Shown here: piece after piece, positions 1 through 8,399 of the stretch
How positions within the stretch are numbered: position 1 is the first letter of the stretch
Layout: each line of letters begins with the position of its first letter
Origin: Corynebacterium minutissimum
Lineage (GTDB): Bacteria; Actinomycetota; Actinomycetes; Mycobacteriales; Mycobacteriaceae
Direction: 5' to 3'
DNA: 64,000 bases
NCBI RefSeq assembly: GCF_000988205.1
Contig: NZ_LAYQ01000019.1
Coordinates: forward strand, 80,220 to 144,219
The notes under the pieces: model-generated
The model's input: the letters and a program-made list of their open reading frames with translations, nothing else
What the model was told of the DNA's origin: nothing
Database searches by the model: none
Translations under genes and position numbers: made by a program

Positions 1-2
1 AG

Positions 3-1487
3 CAGTTCACCTACCTGCTCTTTATCAAGGACCTCGACGAGCGCCAGGTCCAGATTGATAAGCGCCGCGCTTTGGGCGATCCGACTGCGACTGAGGACAT
101 CTTTGACACCAGCCAACAGGATCTGCGGTGGCGCAACCTCATCGAGGACCGTGACATCGCCCGCCGCAAGGCCACCATCATTAACAAAGTCTTCCCCTTC
201 CTCAAGGAGATGGGCGGGACGGGCTTCCAGGAACACATGGCCAACGCTTCCTTCGATATCGAATCTGAAGCCACGCTCTCGCGCGTGATGGAGCTCATTG
301 ACCAGCTGCAATTCTCCAACAAGGACATGAAGGGCGACTTGTATGAGTACATGCTGGACAAGCTGTCTACCTCCGGTACGAATGGTCAGTTCCGCACGCC
401 CAGCCACATCATCGAGCTCCTCGTCGCGCTCATGGAGCCGACACCACAGCAGCGCATTATTGACCCTGCCTGTGGCACCGCAGGCTTCCTGGTGGCCGCC
501 AATGATTGGGTTGTTCAGCATCACCGTGAGGATCTGTTCAACAAAGACACGCGCACAACGTTTACCAATGAGGGCCTGACGGGCTTCGACTTTGATAAGA
601 CCATGGTGCGCATCGCGGCTATGAACATGTTCATGCATGGTTTTGACGAACCCAATATCTCCTACCGTGACTCCCTGCAGCAGCTCCCCACGACGTTTGA
701 TGAGGCCTTCGACCTTGTCCTGGCCAACCCGCCTTTCGCGGGCAGCTTGGATAAGGACTCTATCGATCCCAAGCTCAAGTCTGTGACGACAGCTAAAAAG
801 ACGGAGCTTCTCTTTGTCCACCGCTTCCTGCAGCTGCTCAAGCCAGGTGGCCGCGCCGCGGTGATTGTCCCCGAAGGCGTCCTCTTTGGCTCCACTAAGG
901 CACACAAGGCGCTTCGCAAGATCTTGGTTGAGGATCAACGCTTGGATGCTGTCATCAAACTCCCCTCCGGCGTGTTCAAGCCCTACTCGGGGGTGTCCAC
1001 CGCTGTCCTGTGCTTTACCCGCACGGATTCCGGCGGCACTGACGAGGTGTGGTTCTATGACGTCACCGCGGATGGCTACTCCCTGGATGACAAACGTACT
1101 CCGCTTCTCGACGACCCTCTGCTCGGCCCCTCCCCTGCCTCCCACATCCAGGACTTAAGCGATCCCGCGCTTGCCGACGACCCCACGCCCGTCACCCTCA
1201 CCGACGAACAGCTCAAGCTCAACAACCTTCCGGACGTCGTGGCCCGTTGGCACGCCCGCACCACCGACGAGCGTGAGCGCGCCCGTACCGACTACTCCTT
1301 CACGGTGCCGAAAGACGAAATCGCCCAAGCCGACTACGACCTTTCCATGAACCGCTACAAGGAAATCGTCCTCGAAGCACAAGAAACTCGCGACCCTATG
1401 GACATCATCGCCGAAATCGAAGCCCTCGACCGCGACATCACCCAAGGCCTTGCCAACCTCAAGGCCATGCTCAGCGAGGGGAAATAA
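3..1487 (+). CDS. hsdM: Type I restriction-modification DNA methyltransferase subunit HsdM (5' truncated by window edge)
   Basis: Modification subunit of a type I restriction-modification enzyme. It transfers methyl from S-adenosylmethionine to adenine N6 in the sequence chosen by HsdS. The reading frame is open from base 3 (QFTYLLFIKDLDER...), so the start lies outside the window and a TTG at 72 is internal. The N6_Mtase fold is clear: the SAM-binding motif DPACGTAGF lies near 463-489 and the catalytic NPPF tetrapeptide is at 726-737. The C-terminus ends in a short helical segment, as usual for HsdM. The stop TAA is followed after one base by the ATG of hsdS, so the two are co-transcribed. 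Family assignment is secure; the target sequence cannot be read from the gene. Confidence 0.95.
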   Translation, partial: QFTYLLFIKDLDERQVQIDKRRALGDPTATEDIFDTSQQDLRWRNLIEDRDIARRKATIINKVFPFLKEMGGTGFQEHMANASFDIESEATLSRVMELIDQLQFSNKDMKGDLYEYMLDKLSTSGTNGQFRTPSHIIELLVALMEPTPQQRIIDPACGTAGFLVAANDWVVQHHREDLFNKDTRTTFTNEGLTGFDFDKTMVRIAAMNMFMHGFDEPNISYRDSLQQLPTTFDEAFDLVLANPPFAGSLDKDSIDPKLKSVTTAKKTELLFVHRFLQLLKPGGRAAVIVPEGVLFGSTKAHKALRKILVEDQRLDAVIKLPSGVFKPYSGVSTAVLCFTRTDSGGTDEVWFYDVTADGYSLDDKRTPLLDDPLLGPSPASHIQDLSDPALADDPTPVTLTDEQLKLNNLPDVVARWHARTTDERERARTDYSFTVPKDEIAQADYDLSMNRYKEIVLEAQETRDPMDIIAEIEALDRDITQGLANLKAMLSEGK

Positions 1488-1488
1488 C

Positions 1489-2586
1489 ATGGCTAGCACT
1501 GCAAAGCATGATTGGCCGATGGTGCCGTTTTCGGAATCGGTTGACGATGTGACAAGGGGGCTTAAAAAGGTTCAGAAGTCTGCCTATGAAGAGGTAGGGT
1601 CAACACCCATTGTTGATCAATCGATGGACTTCATTTGTGGATATACCGATGAAATCCCGACCTTGGTATCTCCGCCTTATATCGTATTCGGCGACCATAC
1701 GCGGGAATTGAAATATCTAGATTTCGCGTTTGTTCCGGGGGCCGACGGTGTTAAAGTCCTGAAGCCCGCTGAGGGAATCGACCCGAAGTTCCTTTACTAC
1801 TATTTGAAGGCCCACCCTGTTCAAGATCTTGGATATTCACGGCATTTCAAGTTGCTGAAAGAGTTGACCATCCCTCTCCCTCCCCTCGAAGAGCAGCGCT
1901 GTATCGCGGCGATTTTGGATGAGGTTGAGGACAGAGTGAGCATTACACGTTCTGCTGTGCACCGGCTGGATCACTTATTGGAGAGTGAGTTTAGACGTAG
2001 GTTTGTTGCTCAAGAGTGCTCAATAGCTCGGCTCGGAGATCTTGCAGTATGGAAAAGCGGAGGGACGCCTTCACGTTCGGCTAGAGATTATTTTGATGGA
2101 GAGATTCCGTGGTTCACTTCAGGTGAGCTAGATTCAGCCTACGTTTCCGAGTCGAAAGAGTGTATTACTGACTTGGCGATATCTGAATCTGCAGCAAAGC
2201 TCTTCGGGCCAGGAACTCTATTGGTTGGAATGTATGATACTGCGGCACTCAAGTCTTCAATTGCAACTGCAAGTGGTACGTGCAATCAAGCTGTGGCGTT
2301 TACCTCCCGTTGGTTGATAGAGCCAGATCCGCTATTTGTATATTTGGCCATTCAGTCGATTAGGCCTAAAGTTCTCCTGCGGCGACGGGGTGCGCGTCAG
2401 AAGAATTTAAACCTTTCTATTATTCGTGAAATCGAAATTCCATTCCCCGATTCTTCCACTCGAAGTGCATTCACCACTTTTGCGGAGCGAGTCTTGGAGC
2501 TTTCACAAAAGCATCTATGGCGGCTGCAACTTCTCGAGGAACTTCGAAAATCCTTATCCACCCGCGCTTTCCAAGGAGAGCTCTAA
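1489..2586 (+). CDS. hsdS: Type I restriction enzyme specificity subunit HsdS
   Basis: Specificity subunit that directs HsdM and HsdR to a bipartite DNA target. I start it at ATG 1489 (MASTAKHDW), one base after the hsdM stop; an in-frame codon at 1450 lies inside hsdM. The 365-residue protein shows two target-recognition domains. The first ends in IPLPPLEEQRCIAAILDEV followed by a helical spacer. The second runs from WKSGGTPSR to the helical tail LWRLQLLEELRKSL. This is the usual TRD1-CR1-TRD2-CR2 plan, slightly short for the family. The gene is visibly richer in A+T than hsdM and hsdR, as often seen for exchanged TRDs. Its stop overlaps the next start (TAATG), implying coupling to the Mrr-like gene. 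Confidence 0.93.
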   Translation: MASTAKHDWPMVPFSESVDDVTRGLKKVQKSAYEEVGSTPIVDQSMDFICGYTDEIPTLVSPPYIVFGDHTRELKYLDFAFVPGADGVKVLKPAEGIDPKFLYYYLKAHPVQDLGYSRHFKLLKELTIPLPPLEEQRCIAAILDEVEDRVSITRSAVHRLDHLLESEFRRRFVAQECSIARLGDLAVWKSGGTPSRSARDYFDGEIPWFTSGELDSAYVSESKECITDLAISESAAKLFGPGTLLVGMYDTAALKSSIATASGTCNQAVAFTSRWLIEPDPLFVYLAIQSIRPKVLLRRRGARQKNLNLSIIREIEIPFPDSSTRSAFTTFAERVLELSQKHLWRLQLLEELRKSLSTRAFQGEL

Positions 2587-3527
2587 TGGCTGTCGAAAGA
2601 TGGGAAGCCTACATGATCTCGGTGTTGGAGGCTCTTAACGCAAACGGATCTGAGCTCCGGCGTAGGGAGCTCATCGAAATAACTGCGTCCTATGCGGGCA
2701 TTACTGACGAAGAGAGGCTTGAGACCATTGCGTCGGGGCAGTCGCGCTTTGAAAACCGTGTTGGATGGGCGTTGACGTTCCTTAAGAAGGCGAATGCCAT
2801 TACCTCGCCTGCGCGGGCACGCTTTCAAATTACAGACTTTGGTCGTGATCTGTTGGCACGTTATCCGGAAGGAATGACGGAGAAACAGCTGTTGGGAGAG
2901 ATTGCGGGGATGGAAGCGGCACTTACGTGGCGGGGCCCGAATCCTGGGCGTAAGGCTGGGGACGAGGTAAGCGCTGATCAGCAAAGCGTCTTTCCAGAGG
3001 CCGAGAGCGAGCTAGATCCGGTAGAGCAGGTGGAAACCGGTTTGTCCCGCAATAACGAGTTTGTGGCTGGTGAGCTGCTGACTCGGTTGCACGAGAATGA
3101 GCCGGCGTTTTTTGAACAGGCGGTGCTCGACCTGCTCATGGCCATGGGGTATGGCGGTACGCAGGGTAAGGCCACGCGCACGCAGCTATCCAACGATGGT
3201 GGTATCGACGGGATTATTGACCAGGATGCGCTGGGGCTGTCCCGTATTTACGTGCAGGCGAAGCGGTATGGGTTGGACAAGAGCATTGGCCGTCCAGATA
3301 TTCAGGGATTCGTGGGTGCGTTGCAGGGGGCACAGGCGGACCGTGGGGTGTTTCTGACTACGGCGAAGTTCTCTGCGGCTGCGCAGGAGTATGCGGATGC
3401 GGTGGCATCACGTGTTGTCCTGATTGATGGAGACAGGCTGGCGGAACTGATGATCCGCTATGGCGTGGGCGTGCAGGTCAAGAGGACCGTGACGCTGGTT
3501 GAGGTGGATGAGGATTACTTTGAGTAG
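2586..3527 (+). CDS. Mrr-family restriction endonuclease (type IV-like)
   Basis: Predicted nuclease of the Mrr family, whose members cleave DNA carrying modified bases. The start ATG overlaps the hsdS stop by one base. Residues about 1-100 (RWEAYMISVLEALNANG, RRRELIE, ENRVGWALTFLKKANAI, FQITDFGRDLL) match the winged-helix Mrr N-terminal domain. After an acidic linker (about 120-165), the PD-(D/E)xK catalytic domain carries E177 in FFEQAVLDLLMAMGYGG, D208 in NDGGIDGIID and the Q-x-K motif at 224-226 (VQAKRY), so the active site looks intact. At 313 residues it has the normal length. Its place between hsdS and hsdR, with a coupled start, implies co-expression with the methylase. Whether it tolerates or senses the host methylation is unknown. 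Confidence 0.85.
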   Translation: MAVERWEAYMISVLEALNANGSELRRRELIEITASYAGITDEERLETIASGQSRFENRVGWALTFLKKANAITSPARARFQITDFGRDLLARYPEGMTEKQLLGEIAGMEAALTWRGPNPGRKAGDEVSADQQSVFPEAESELDPVEQVETGLSRNNEFVAGELLTRLHENEPAFFEQAVLDLLMAMGYGGTQGKATRTQLSNDGGIDGIIDQDALGLSRIYVQAKRYGLDKSIGRPDIQGFVGALQGAQADRGVFLTTAKFSAAAQEYADAVASRVVLIDGDRLAELMIRYGVGVQVKRTVTLVEVDEDYFE

Positions 3528-3546
3528 TTCGGCGCTGTGTTTGCCC

Positions 3547-3574
3547 TTTCGAATATTTCGAATTGCTCTATGAT
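3547..3574 (+). promoter_or_regulatory. Promoter with 8-bp direct repeats upstream of the HTH gene
   Basis: TTTCGAAT occurs at 3547-3554 and again at 3556-3563, a 9-bp period. Each copy contains the palindrome TTCGAA. TATGAT at 3569-3574 is a good -10 hexamer. The ATG at 3581 lies six bases further on, so the transcript is probably leaderless. Repeats covering the -35 to -10 interval suggest an operator, possibly for autorepression by the HTH product (inference). Confidence 0.55.
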
Positions 3575-3580
3575 GGTCTC

Positions 3581-4108
3581 ATGACTGACGTACGGAATCG
3601 CCCCCACACAACTCTCCCGCCGCAAGACCTAGAAGCAATGCTCGACGTGAGCAGGTTCTTGGAGCAACTGGAGGGACCGGCTGCGCTTGTGGGGCCTGAC
3701 GGACAGACGGTAAATCTGCCCGAAGAAGCATTTAGCGTGCTGGCAGACGTTGTCCGGGCGATGAGACAAGGAAAGGCCATTACCCTTGCGCCCGTAGACC
3801 AGTTGCTCACAACACAAGAAGCAGCAGACTTTCTGGGTATTAGTAGGCCGACACTGGTGAAAAAACTTGAGGATGGGTCGATAGCGTTCGAACGTCCCTC
3901 AGGGGGTCGGCATAGGAGAGTTCGACTCGTTGATTTACTGCAGTACCGGGATGAGCAGCGGACGGAACGTCGTAAAGCACTGCGAGAGATAGCGTCTGAG
4001 GCCCAAGCTGCCGGGGCCTATGACGTAAATGCCGCAGACGCAACTGACATTGCGCAGATCCTCAAGGACGCACGCAAGGAAGCGGCAAAGAAAGCGCGGC
4101 GTGGCTAG
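3581..4108 (+). CDS. HTH (excisionase/MerR-like) DNA-binding protein, probable antitoxin of a PIN module
   Basis: DNA-binding protein of 175 residues. The centre LLTTQEAADFLGISRPTLVKKLEDGSI...GGRHRRVRLVDLLQYRDE is a typical HTH_17 excisionase-type winged helix. The C-terminal part is charged and ends AKKARRG. Proteins of this type in actinobacteria are often the first gene of a pair with a PIN-domain RNase and act as antitoxin and autorepressor. The pair architecture is retained: the last codons overlap a GTG at 4101. However, the downstream toxin is truncated, so this looks like an orphan antitoxin. I prefer ATG 3581 over the TTG at 3563 because the -10 hexamer lies between them. HTH assignment is firm; the antitoxin role is inferred. 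Confidence 0.72.
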   Translation: MTDVRNRPHTTLPPQDLEAMLDVSRFLEQLEGPAALVGPDGQTVNLPEEAFSVLADVVRAMRQGKAITLAPVDQLLTTQEAADFLGISRPTLVKKLEDGSIAFERPSGGRHRRVRLVDLLQYRDEQRTERRKALREIASEAQAAGAYDVNAADATDIAQILKDARKEAAKKARRG

Positions 4109-4217
4109 GATTTCGGCTCTTTTGGCTGCGTGCACACTGATCCCAAAGGGGCCGGGCAAGCCGTCACACGCGGTCTTCCCGACCCAGAAGCGAAACAACG
4201 TCGGTCTTAGAAGGTAG
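4101..4217 (+). pseudogene. Truncated PIN-domain toxin remnant (38 codons)
   Basis: The reading frame opens with GTG overlapping the antitoxin stop (GTGGCTAG). It encodes ARISALLAACTLIP, which resembles the first strand of actinobacterial PIN proteins (typically SALLDACVLVP). The catalytic aspartate that should follow LL is alanine here. After about 14 residues the similarity ends; the frame continues for about 24 unrelated residues and stops at 4217. From 4164 onward the DNA is the antisense of a Phd-like remnant. A normal PIN toxin is about 130-190 residues, so most of the gene is missing. Identification rests on a short stretch plus gene order. Confidence 0.5.
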
Positions 4218-4469
4218 ATAGTTTGTGGTGTCCGGCTCTACATCCGTAGTGGTCAGCGGGGAGTAAGGCGCCGGGGTGTGGCTCAAGATCCCGGCAGCTA
4301 CTAGTTGCTGTACGCGGCTATCTGGAGATGAAACGGGAACTATCTGAGCAATGGGTTGAGTCCGGTCAGTGTTGGTCACAGTCTCTCCGGTAATTGGTGG
4401 GCTTTGGGACAGCTCGCAATTGAATAACGGGGATAGTGGCGATCTTAGTGGCGTGTGGGGAAAGAACAA
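4164..4469 (-). pseudogene. Phd/YefM-type antitoxin remnant
   Basis: On the minus strand the frame encodes TGETVTNTDRTQPIAQIVPV, then SRVQQLVAAGIL and a C-terminal LPSKTDVVSLLGREDRV. This is the body and tail of a prevent-host-death family antitoxin, whose usual core is aGE-vtvTdrGrPvA-lVP. The recognisable part spans about 4164-4391. The upstream frame (MFFPHTPLRSP...) does not resemble a Phd N-terminus. A possible N-terminal fragment (ATIPVIQLRAV) lies in another frame just upstream, so the 5' end is probably frameshifted or rearranged. No toxin follows on the minus strand, because that space holds the HTH gene. No functional gene is visible in the rest of 4218-4590. Confidence 0.5.
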
Positions 4470-4590
4470 GGGGGAGTCGGAGCGTTTGGCCAGGGAACGC
4501 AGTGATGGTGGTAGCTAGGCCTAGAGCCGTGACTTAGAATTACTGGAATTAAGACGTATCCGATGTGAAACCATGTCCCTGGAGAACTCT

Positions 4591-7500
4591 ATGGTGACCC
4601 CTACTCCCCCTACTCCCCCGAATACTGGGCGTAACTCTGTGCAGGGTGGGCCAACCCGCAGCACTAACTTCGGCTTTGTGCGCTACGTCTGGCCCACGGC
4701 GTATGAGGAGTGTCTGAAGGTAGAGCGGTTCGTGGATGCGGACCCGGTGATTTCCTGTTTCTATGCGCGCAAGGTGCTGGAGCGAGTGGTGAACCACATC
4801 TGGGCATTCCGGAGCTTGGGTGATACTCGGTATCTCAGCTTGGCGGAGATGACCAGGGACCGTGGTTTCCTTCAGTGCGTGAAGAACGAGACCATGCTGC
4901 GCAAGATGACCATCTTGCGTAAGAGCGGTAATGACGCCGCGCACGCCGATGACATGGAGGGTAAGCAAGCGCCGGCCACCCCGCAGAAGGCGCGGGCAGT
5001 GGTAGCGCATTTGTATGACCTTATGGCGTGGGCGGTGCGTTATCACTCGGCTAACCCGAAGGCCGCGCCGGGCCCGCAAGCGACTTTTGATACCAGCCTG
5101 CTGGGCCAGAGCGCAGCTGATGCTTCTGGCATCCACGTTGCTGGGCGCTCCCAAGCGCAGACCGCCGCGTACCTCAAAAAGCTGGCGCAGCAGGATGAGG
5201 AGCTAAAGAAAAGCCGGTTGCTGCTCGATGAGGCACAGGAAAGTGCGCGTGAAGCGGAGGAGAAGCGTCTTCGTGAGGCGGCCCAGTTCGAGCTCAAGCG
5301 GCGGAGCACGGAGATTAAGGCGAAGGCGGAGATCGCCGATGCCCAGGAGCAAGCCGAAGCGGAGCGCGAAGCTGCACGGCAGGTGAAAGACGAACTTGCT
5401 GCCAAGATTGAGGCCCTTCAGGAGCAGTTGGCTGAGCAGCAAGCAGCCGCGGCAGAGCGCGCTGGGGTGGCAGCACCGTCGGCTGCGCCTTTGGCGATCA
5501 GTGAGGCCGAGACCCGCCGACAGCTCATTGCCCCGATGCTCGAAGCGGCAGGGTTTAGTGATGATTCAATCACTCGAGAGCTCGAGCTGCGCGGCATGCC
5601 CAATCCTTCCGGCGTTGGATTCGCAGATTATGTCTTGTGGGATGATGACCGCACACCGCTGGCCGTTATCGAAGCGAAGAAATCGATGGAGTCTATGAGC
5701 GTGGGCTCCCAACAGGTGAAGCTGTACGCGGACTGCATCGAGCGCGAATACGGAATACGGCCTGTCATGTTGTGCACTAATGGTTATCACATCGACCTGA
5801 TCGATGATGCGGCCAACCTTCCTGGTTCTGGTGCGGGCTATCCCGCCCGCGAGGTGGAGGGCTTCCCCACCGCGCAGCAATTGCGCCGCATGATTGGCCG
5901 GCGCACCATGCGCACCCTGTTGAGCGAGACGCCGGTAGACACGGACATTGCTGGCGGCGGCGCCCGTGCGTACCAACTCGAGGCCATCCGTGCGGTGACG
6001 GAGACGTTGGAGGCGCGGAGGCGTCGCCAAGCATTGTTGGTCATGGCGACGGGAACTGGTAAGACCCGCGTGGCTGTAGCCACCGCCAAGCTGCTGCGCC
6101 AGGCCGGCTGGGTGGGCAAGGTGCTGTTCCTGGCTGACCGCACTGCCTTGGTCAACCAGGCGCACAAGGCCTTTGTGAGCATGTATGCGGAGTCCACACC
6201 CGTGAATCTCATCAAAAACCCTGAGCAGGTGGGTGATGTGTATGTGACCACCTACAACACCATGATGAACCTGATTGGGGATGACGGCGACACGCCGGCG
6301 AAGTTCGGGCCTTTCGACTTTGACCTCATCATCGTGGACGAGGCTCACCGCTCCGTGTACAACCGCTTCAAGCGGATCTTGGAGTACTTCGATGCCTACG
6401 TAGTGGGGCTGACGGCGACGCCGAAGAGCGAGATTGACCATGACACGTATGCACTCTTTGAGATGGAGGATAAGACTCCGTCCTTTGAGTACGGACTTGA
6501 TGAGGCCGTAGCCGACGGTAACCTCGTGCCCTTCAAGACGGCTCGGCAGGACTCGCTCTTCCTGCGCCGGGGCATGGCCTATGACGAGCTTTCCCCGGAG
6601 GAACAGCTGGCGTGGGACACGTCCGACTGGGGTACCGATGAGGACGGCGGGCGCTTGGATCCGCCTGGTCAGGTTTCTTCGGCGGAGATTAACCGTTACC
6701 TGTTCAACAAGGACACCATACGCAAGGTGCTGAAAACCGTGGTGGAGAACGGGATCCGCGTGGGCGGCGACCAACTGGGCAAGACCATCATCTTCGCCCG
6801 GACTCAACGTCACGCGGAGCTCATCAAGCAAGTCTTTGACGCTACGTTCCCGGAGTATTCGCGTACTGGAGCCTCCGTGATTACCACGCACACGAAGTAT
6901 GCGCAGTCGGCATTGGACGACTTCGCAGATCCGGACGGGGACGTCAACATCGCGATTTCGGTGGACATGCTTGACACCGGCGTGGACGTGCCCGAGGTGG
7001 TCAACCTTGTGTTCTTCAAGCCTGTCTACTCCCCCACCAAGTTCTGGCAGATGGTGGGCCGAGGGACGCGACTGCGCCCGGACCTCTTCGGCCCGGGGAT
7101 GGACAAGACGCACTTCCTCATCTTCGACTTCTGCGGCAACGTGGACGAGTTCTTTAAGGGTGAAGCCCGTGAATCGGCTACTGGCCGCCCACGGTCGCTG
7201 TCGGAAAAGCTCTTTGATGCCCGCGTGGGGTTGCTTGCTCAGTTGGATAAGCACGCTAAGGCCCCAGAGATGCGCGCCGAGCTTGCTGATTCCCTTCACG
7301 GCTCGGCGGCGTCTATACCGCTAGGCCACATCATGGTCCGCCCCAGCGACAAGGAAACCTTGCTGCGATACCGCGAACGCTCTGCGTGGGATGAGTTAAG
7401 TGAGGAGAAAGCTGAGCAGCTGCGCCGCCATATTGCGCACTTGCCGCTGGACACGATGAAGGACTCTGAGACAGCTAAGCGCTTTGACCTGGTGATTTTG

Positions 7501-8316
7501 AAGCTCCAGGTGGGGCTGCTCGACCACAGCCCGGAGTTCGCGGCACTGCGCGAACGAGTCGAGAGGATGGCGAATGACCTCATGGCCGTGAGTTCCACCA
7601 TCCCCATGGTGGCCGAACGGCGGTCCTTCCTCGAGCGCGCGCTCGATCCGGAGTGGTGGAATAACGTGACGGTCGAGGACCTCGAGACCATCCGCATCGG
7701 CATGCGTTCGCTCATTCAGTTTGTGCCCAAGGGAAAGCGCAACGCCGTCACCCTCGACATCCAAGATGAGATGGGTGAGCTCACGATTGATGACGAGATG
7801 CCGGCGCGGCTGCCCGGCACCGGTTCCTACCCCACCCAACTGGAGCAACGCCTGCGCGAATTGCTGCAGGAGCATGCCAACGACCTGGCGATGATCAAAT
7901 TGCGCAGTGCACGGACGCTTAACGCAGAGGACGTCGCAGCGCTGGAGGCGATGGTAGCCCAGGCAGGCGGGGGAAGTGGGGGCTCCACGGAAAGCGTCGA
8001 CAAGCTGCGTGAGCGCATGGGTGGGGACAGCATTCCTGCCTTCATCCGCCGCTTGGTGGGCCTTGACGAGGCGGCAGTCCGGGAGCAGTTTGCAGACCTG
8101 CTCAGTAATACGTCTTTCAATGCTGCCCAAATACGCTTTATCAAGATGCTGGTAGATGTGCTGGTTCACAACGGTGGTGTGGCCTACGAGGAAATTTTCC
8201 AGCCGCCCTTTGATGAAGAGGGCTCTGTCGTCGACATCTTTCACAACAAGACCGACGTTATCGTGGATTTACGCAAGCGCCTTGAACGGATTGAAGCGAC
8301 GGCACAGGCCACCTAG
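4591..8316 (+). CDS. hsdR: Type I restriction enzyme endonuclease/translocase subunit HsdR
   Basis: ATP-driven translocase and nuclease of the type I complex. The N-terminus (about 15-160: VRYVWPTAYEECLKVERFVDADPVISCFYARKVLERVVNHIW) is a DUF4145-like domain. A charged coiled coil follows (about 195-290), then the HSDR_N nuclease fold with a PD-ExK-like FADYVLW...PLAVIEAKKS. The helicase part has Walker A ATGTGKT (K491), DEAH at 583-586 and motif III LTATP. The C-terminal region matches the EcoEI R-type domain. ATG 4591 is preceded by GGAGA at a good distance; the in-frame ATG at 4573 has no such site. Length is normal for the EcoEI-like class. It is separated from hsdMS by the nuclease and toxin-antitoxin remnants, so it probably has its own promoter (TAGAAT at 4535-4540 is a candidate -10). 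Confidence 0.95.
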   Translation: MVTPTPPTPPNTGRNSVQGGPTRSTNFGFVRYVWPTAYEECLKVERFVDADPVISCFYARKVLERVVNHIWAFRSLGDTRYLSLAEMTRDRGFLQCVKNETMLRKMTILRKSGNDAAHADDMEGKQAPATPQKARAVVAHLYDLMAWAVRYHSANPKAAPGPQATFDTSLLGQSAADASGIHVAGRSQAQTAAYLKKLAQQDEELKKSRLLLDEAQESAREAEEKRLREAAQFELKRRSTEIKAKAEIADAQEQAEAEREAARQVKDELAAKIEALQEQLAEQQAAAAERAGVAAPSAAPLAISEAETRRQLIAPMLEAAGFSDDSITRELELRGMPNPSGVGFADYVLWDDDRTPLAVIEAKKSMESMSVGSQQVKLYADCIEREYGIRPVMLCTNGYHIDLIDDAANLPGSGAGYPAREVEGFPTAQQLRRMIGRRTMRTLLSETPVDTDIAGGGARAYQLEAIRAVTETLEARRRRQALLVMATGTGKTRVAVATAKLLRQAGWVGKVLFLADRTALVNQAHKAFVSMYAESTPVNLIKNPEQVGDVYVTTYNTMMNLIGDDGDTPAKFGPFDFDLIIVDEAHRSVYNRFKRILEYFDAYVVGLTATPKSEIDHDTYALFEMEDKTPSFEYGLDEAVADGNLVPFKTARQDSLFLRRGMAYDELSPEEQLAWDTSDWGTDEDGGRLDPPGQVSSAEINRYLFNKDTIRKVLKTVVENGIRVGGDQLGKTIIFARTQRHAELIKQVFDATFPEYSRTGASVITTHTKYAQSALDDFADPDGDVNIAISVDMLDTGVDVPEVVNLVFFKPVYSPTKFWQMVGRGTRLRPDLFGPGMDKTHFLIFDFCGNVDEFFKGEARESATGRPRSLSEKLFDARVGLLAQLDKHAKAPEMRAELADSLHGSAASIPLGHIMVRPSDKETLLRYRERSAWDELSEEKAEQLRRHIAHLPLDTMKDSETAKRFDLVILKLQVGLLDHSPEFAALRERVERMANDLMAVSSTIPMVAERRSFLERALDPEWWNNVTVEDLETIRIGMRSLIQFVPKGKRNAVTLDIQDEMGELTIDDEMPARLPGTGSYPTQLEQRLRELLQEHANDLAMIKLRSARTLNAEDVAALEAMVAQAGGGSGGSTESVDKLRERMGGDSIPAFIRRLVGLDEAAVREQFADLLSNTSFNAAQIRFIKMLVDVLVHNGGVAYEEIFQPPFDEEGSVVDIFHNKTDVIVDLRKRLERIEATAQAT

Positions 8317-8385
8317 GTACTACTGTGCTTCGGAACCGAAATGCGGTCTAGCTGGGTCTAACTGGGGAGATGTCCGTTCGGTGAC

Positions 8386-8399
8386 TACACTGTCTAACC
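8386..8399 (+). promoter_or_regulatory. Candidate -10 of leuS (leaderless)
   Basis: TACACT at 8386-8391 ends eight bases before the leuS ATG at 8400, which places the expected transcription start at or within a base or two of the start codon. No Shine-Dalgarno sequence is visible. No convincing -35 hexamer is seen. Confidence 0.5.

Noticed and set aside
5566..7299. 577-codon open frame antisense to hsdR
   Set aside because: Arg/His/Leu-biased composition without motifs, lying wholly opposite a well-conserved gene; frame openness reflects GC-rich codon usage.
1..8316. Prophage or conjugative island
   Set aside because: No integrase, structural phage gene, relaxase or attachment-site duplication seen; the HTH protein is excisionase-like only in fold.
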